Assembly: GCA_003645845.1 (NCBI GenBank)
Contig: QNCV01000070.1
Coordinates: 1 to 9,856 of the forward strand
DNA from: Fidelibacterota bacterium
GTDB lineage: Bacteria > Fidelibacterota > UBA2242
Reading direction: 5' to 3'
DNA: 9,856 nt
Below are positions 6,495 to 9,856 of this stretch, piece after piece. The notes under the pieces were generated by a model, which did not search any database, was not told the origin of the DNA, and saw only the letters and a program-made list of their open reading frames with translations. Position numbers and translations under genes: made by a program. Each line of letters starts with the position of its first letter. Positions within the stretch are counted from its first letter, which is position 1.

Positions 6495-9062
6495 ATGAAG
6501 AATCTCGCATTCGGTACAGTGCTGATTAGTCTTTTTATTGGGCATGTCTTTGCGGCGACAATTTCCGGAAAAGTACAATGTCACATGGAACGAGTCGCTA
6601 TACCGGACGCACTGGTAATATTGCTGAAACATGACGACCCGGATTTCTCGAAAACCGTTGTTTCCGACGCATCGGGTAATTTTTTCATCCGGGATGTGGA
6701 TGCCGGTAAATACAATATCGAAGTTGTCAGAGATGGCTATTATAAGAACATCTTTTTTGATCTGAAGGTTGAGCCGGATCAGAACTACACCGTCAATGTC
6801 AGGCTTCTGAAAAAAGCGAAAAAGGGAGACAGCGATTACTGCTTTATGATGGGGGGTATCGAGGTTTGCAGTGTTCAGAAGGATCTTATACCCGAAGAAG
6901 CTGTAACGAGCCGAAAAATCGACTCCGGTGAGATTGAGCACATGCAGGCTACAAACCTTGGCGATATTTTATCATTGGTTCCCGGTATCGAGAAAACCAG
7001 TAACCCGGGACTTTCAAAGGCAACACATGTGGGCATACGGACTGTTTCTCTAGAAGGGACCCAGGGATTAATTGAATCCTTTGGAAGCTCCATTATTATA
7101 GATGGCAACCAGATGTCTAACGAAGCCAATCTTACGACTAAGGTATACGGCAGCTCCGGTACTCAGGGCATCGATTTAAGGAACATTCCCGCAGATAATA
7201 TAAAATCCGTAGAAGTGATCACGGGCATCCCTTCGGTTGAGTATGGTAATTTCTCTAATGGTATTATTAGGGTGGAGACTAAAAGCGGTCAGATTGCTCC
7301 TAAATTAAAGGCGAAAATCAATCCTGATACTAAAACGGCAAGTTTCAGTCATGGCATTGCTATTAAAGAATATATTTTGGATTATCATTTGAACTATGCC
7401 TATAGCGAACGTGATCTACGTAAAGAGGGCGATGAATACCAGCGTCTGCACGCCAGTGGTAATCTTTCCAGGTATTTCTTCAATGAGAAACTGGACATGA
7501 AAGTTCGGGGCAGCTACACTAAAATGATCGATGATGAAGAGCCGACCGATGTTCAAAAAATCAAAGATTATAATCGTGGCTACCGGGCTTCCGGAAGTGT
7601 AAACCTTGATTATACGAAAAGTGAAAGTGGCAAAATCATCGGTTTTTTGGGTTTTAATCTAAACCGTAAAAAAGCCTATAAATCTAAATGGGTTGCTGAA
7701 CAACTTATACTTGAGGGCGATTCTATCCCTCTGCCCGGTTATGTCGGCATAATGAATGAAATCGGTAAAGAATGGGATGTAAAGGGAAAACTTCAGAAAA
7801 AGACTACATATCAAAGCGGTAATAGAACCCACAAAGTTCTCCTGGGGCTTGAAGGCGATTATCAGAAGAATACCGGTGATGGATTATATATTGATCCGGT
7901 TTATCCTTATTACGGTCAATATTCTTCCCGGCGTTCTTATTCGTTCGACACCTTTCCGGAAATTACCAGCCTGAGTTTATATTCCGAAGATATGATAAAG
8001 GGTAAATTTCTTGGCAAAAAGTACAACCTGATGTTGGGACTTCGCTATGATGTATTTAATCCCACAGGGTTTAATTTTGGGAATATGTTTGAAGATAAAG
8101 CCTTTCTGAAATCCGATCATGGTGATTTTCTCTGTCCCCGTTTCAATCTGCAATATTTCATAACCGACGATCTGCGTTTCAGAATCGGAGCCGGTAAAAG
8201 CGCCAAAGCAGTTTCGCTTGGTTATATATATAAACCGCCGGCATATTATAAATATCTGAAAGATTCGGTAGTGGTTGAAGAAGAACAGCTGCAATACAAT
8301 CCCGATTTACAGACGTATACCACCAACAAATACGAAGCATCTATGGACTTGAAAATCCAAGATATATTAGGATTGTCGCTTACCGGGTATTACACCGAAT
8401 CGGAAGACCGTCCTACAGGCGTGGGCTATCCCTGGGGCTACGAAATCAATCCCGATACTATAACCTCAGCCAGTTACTCAATTAATGAGAACCGCGGCTG
8501 GAATAAATCCAGTGGAATGGAGCTTACGGTACGCACTAAACGTATCTACAATTTACAGTATAAAATGAATGTTACCTATCGCTTTACTCACAGTGGGAGA
8601 ACCGGTTTAATCTATGATTCCCAACCCGATACAAGCTGGGAACAAATCTGGTATCCGTCATCAGACAGCTGGCGTGAAAAAATTATCATCGATTATCAGC
8701 TGAATTATATCAGCAAACGTTTGGGGGTCTGGATTACATTTGACATTCAGCAAGTGCCCCTAGAACATCGTAAAACAATATATAACGGCAATTCAAAAAT
8801 GAAAGATGTTGATGACCTCGAAGAACAAAAACTGTTCTACCAGGGGATGACATACTGGTATGACAGCGCTCTTTTTTCCACCGGTGGCAGAACTCTGTTT
8901 AATTTCAGATTTACAAAATCCCTCTCTCAGAAAACCGAGCTATCGTTATATATTAATAATGTGCTGAACGACCGCGGTAAATGGGTAAATCCTTTCACTG
9001 ATCGGATTACTGAGTATAACCCGGAGATTTATTATGGATTGGAGATAAGCACTCAATGGTAA
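6495..9062 (+). CDS. TonB-dependent outer-membrane receptor with N-terminal carboxypeptidase-regulatory-like domain
   Basis: This 855-residue outer-membrane receptor has a signal peptide (about 1-20, ending in VFAA), a carboxypeptidase-regulatory-like beta-sandwich (about 22-106: ISGKV, SDASGNFFIRDVDAGKYNIEV), a linker, a plug (about 135-268) and a 22-strand-type barrel to the C-terminus, which ends in an aromatic residue (W855) as expected for BAM-assembled barrels. Plug signatures are LGDILSLVPGIEK (155-167), IIIDGNQMS (200-208), DLRNIPADNIKSVEVITG (227-244) and PSVEYGNFSNGIIRVETKSG (246-265). Length is normal for the family. Two cysteines (C116 and C125) lie in the linker where a TonB box is expected, which is odd. 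AAGGGA is well spaced before the ATG. The stop overlaps the start of a lipoprotein gene. The ligand is unknown; the plug resembles receptors I recall beside DUF4876 lipoproteins rather than SusC-type receptors with SusD partners. Confidence 0.92.
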   Translation: MKNLAFGTVLISLFIGHVFAATISGKVQCHMERVAIPDALVILLKHDDPDFSKTVVSDASGNFFIRDVDAGKYNIEVVRDGYYKNIFFDLKVEPDQNYTVNVRLLKKAKKGDSDYCFMMGGIEVCSVQKDLIPEEAVTSRKIDSGEIEHMQATNLGDILSLVPGIEKTSNPGLSKATHVGIRTVSLEGTQGLIESFGSSIIIDGNQMSNEANLTTKVYGSSGTQGIDLRNIPADNIKSVEVITGIPSVEYGNFSNGIIRVETKSGQIAPKLKAKINPDTKTASFSHGIAIKEYILDYHLNYAYSERDLRKEGDEYQRLHASGNLSRYFFNEKLDMKVRGSYTKMIDDEEPTDVQKIKDYNRGYRASGSVNLDYTKSESGKIIGFLGFNLNRKKAYKSKWVAEQLILEGDSIPLPGYVGIMNEIGKEWDVKGKLQKKTTYQSGNRTHKVLLGLEGDYQKNTGDGLYIDPVYPYYGQYSSRRSYSFDTFPEITSLSLYSEDMIKGKFLGKKYNLMLGLRYDVFNPTGFNFGNMFEDKAFLKSDHGDFLCPRFNLQYFITDDLRFRIGAGKSAKAVSLGYIYKPPAYYKYLKDSVVVEEEQLQYNPDLQTYTTNKYEASMDLKIQDILGLSLTGYYTESEDRPTGVGYPWGYEINPDTITSASYSINENRGWNKSSGMELTVRTKRIYNLQYKMNVTYRFTHSGRTGLIYDSQPDTSWEQIWYPSSDSWREKIIIDYQLNYISKRLGVWITFDIQQVPLEHRKTIYNGNSKMKDVDDLEEQKLFYQGMTYWYDSALFSTGGRTLFNFRFTKSLSQKTELSLYINNVLNDRGKWVNPFTDRITEYNPEIYYGLEISTQW

Positions 9063-9856
9063 AAAAATTACTGTTCCTGCTTTTTATCCTGACTCTTTTT
9101 TTACCGGGGTGTTTTAAGGGAAAACCGACTCAATTTGATGGGGAATTGGCGGTAAAATTACACATCAAATTTGAAGATAGTTTTTTACCAGATATCCCGG
9201 TTTTACTTAGCACGTTTGATTATAATATTCCGGCTTACATGGGCACAACCGATTCTGCCGGTCTGGCAGAGTTTGAAGCTATTCCGTATGCGGAATATAA
9301 AGTCAATGTAAAGGCTGCTATAATGGTTCCCTCATTTGATAATCCCGATTCTCTAGTGGAAGTTACTGTGGTAGGCGCCGGTATCGTAGTGCCTGGCGAC
9401 GCGGATATTATTATTGATACGCTTGAAGTAATAGCTTCCGGCGCCGAACCGGGCTTAAAAATTAATGAGATCTATGCTGCAGGCCCACCCAATGAGTACC
9501 ATTATTATTCAGATCAATTCATTGAATTGTATAATTCATCTGAGGATACTGTGTACTTGGACGGCATGATTGTCTGCCGGATGGGCGTAGAGATAAAAGT
9601 TACCTACATTTTTCAATTCCCCGGTGAGCCTCTAATTGGCAGAGAATATCCCGTCCTGCCGAACTCCTTTGTCGTGCTGGCCCAGGACGCTATGGATCAT
9701 ACGAATATCCCTAATTTTCCTCTACCACAAAGCGTTGATCTGTCGTATGCCGACTGGGAGTTTAGAAACAGCCTCGATTATGGAGATTTTGATAATCCCG
9801 ATGTCCCGAATATTGATAATATCGAAGCTGGACATACTCTTGATTTCTCGATTAAT
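9056..9856 (+). CDS. Lipoprotein with lamin-tail-like core (DUF4876-like), 3' end outside the window
   Basis: The visible 267 codons stay open to the right edge. The N-terminus MVKKLLFLLFILTLFLPGC is a lipoprotein signal with lipobox LPGC, Cys19 being the lipidated residue. Residues about 30-88 form a beta-sandwich-like domain (TDSAGLAEFEAIPYAEYKVNV) similar in style to the regulatory domain of the preceding receptor. From about 133 the motif LKINEIYAAG, then DQFIELYNSSEDTVYLDGM (153-171) and YPVLPNSFVVLAQDA (198-212), follow the NEI...IELYN...L.G pattern of lamin-tail-domain proteins and, from memory, DUF4876 lipoproteins of Bacteroidota. The ATG lies inside the last codons of the receptor gene (7-base overlap), with GGAG 11 bases upstream, so translation is probably coupled. 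It may be a cell-surface partner of the receptor, taking the place of a SusD-like protein. Its exact function is unknown. Confidence 0.82.
   Translation, partial: MVKKLLFLLFILTLFLPGCFKGKPTQFDGELAVKLHIKFEDSFLPDIPVLLSTFDYNIPAYMGTTDSAGLAEFEAIPYAEYKVNVKAAIMVPSFDNPDSLVEVTVVGAGIVVPGDADIIIDTLEVIASGAEPGLKINEIYAAGPPNEYHYYSDQFIELYNSSEDTVYLDGMIVCRMGVEIKVTYIFQFPGEPLIGREYPVLPNSFVVLAQDAMDHTNIPNFPLPQSVDLSYADWEFRNSLDYGDFDNPDVPNIDNIEAGHTLDFSIN

Noticed and set aside
6474..6941. Minus-strand open frame of 155 codons opposite the receptor's N-terminus
   Set aside because: It is antisense to the signal peptide and regulatory-like domain of a clear receptor gene, with no supporting features.
6495..9856. SusC/SusD-type glycan uptake pair
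   Set aside because: The receptor is shorter than typical SusC proteins, and the lipoprotein shows a lamin-tail-like pattern rather than the helical TPR-rich SusD fold. No glycoside hydrolase is present.
1..9856. CRISPR arrays, insertion sequences, tRNA genes or tandem repeats
   Set aside because: I saw no regularly spaced direct repeats, transposase-like frames, terminal repeats with target duplications or cloverleaf-type sequences by eye.

Overview
The window looks like chromosomal DNA of a Gram-negative bacterium of the Bacteroidota/FCB type. It encodes a TonB-dependent receptor with an N-terminal carboxypeptidase-regulatory-like domain, a lipoprotein with a clear lipobox, and an exporter-type ABC cassette whose third protein resembles a family I know mainly from Bacteroides-like genomes. 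The phylum is inference; I saw no rRNA, tRNA or marker gene that would settle it.

Layout. (1) Positions 1-302, minus strand: the first 100 codons of a membrane-anchored protein, probably a sensor kinase, running off the left edge. (2) 371-412: a strong intrinsic terminator on the minus strand that closes the next operon. (3) 446-3254, minus strand: a tight three-gene operon read from right to left, with ABC ATPase, six-helix permease, then a 413-residue membrane protein with a large strand-rich domain (DUF4857-like). (4) 3255-3594: a 340-base divergent intergenic region with two sizeable inverted repeats and a possible -24/-12 or sigma70-like promoter. (5) 3595-9856, plus strand: a secreted two-module M16 zinc peptidase, a TonB-dependent receptor, and a lipoprotein (DUF4876-like, lamin-tail-like core) cut by the right edge.

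How the genes may work together. Peptidase, receptor and lipoprotein are co-directional. Receptor and lipoprotein overlap by 7 bases and are almost certainly co-translated. A periplasmic M16 peptidase beside a TonB-dependent receptor recalls the Pectobacterium Fus system (receptor FusA, protease FusC, which takes iron from imported ferredoxin) and E. coli YddB/PqqL. My main hypothesis is a protein- or peptide-import-and-degrade locus with a non-SusD surface lipoprotein as receptor partner. The divergent ABC operon could be functionally linked or merely adjacent; nothing in the sequence decides this.

I saw no CRISPR array, insertion sequence, RNA gene or frameshifted gene.
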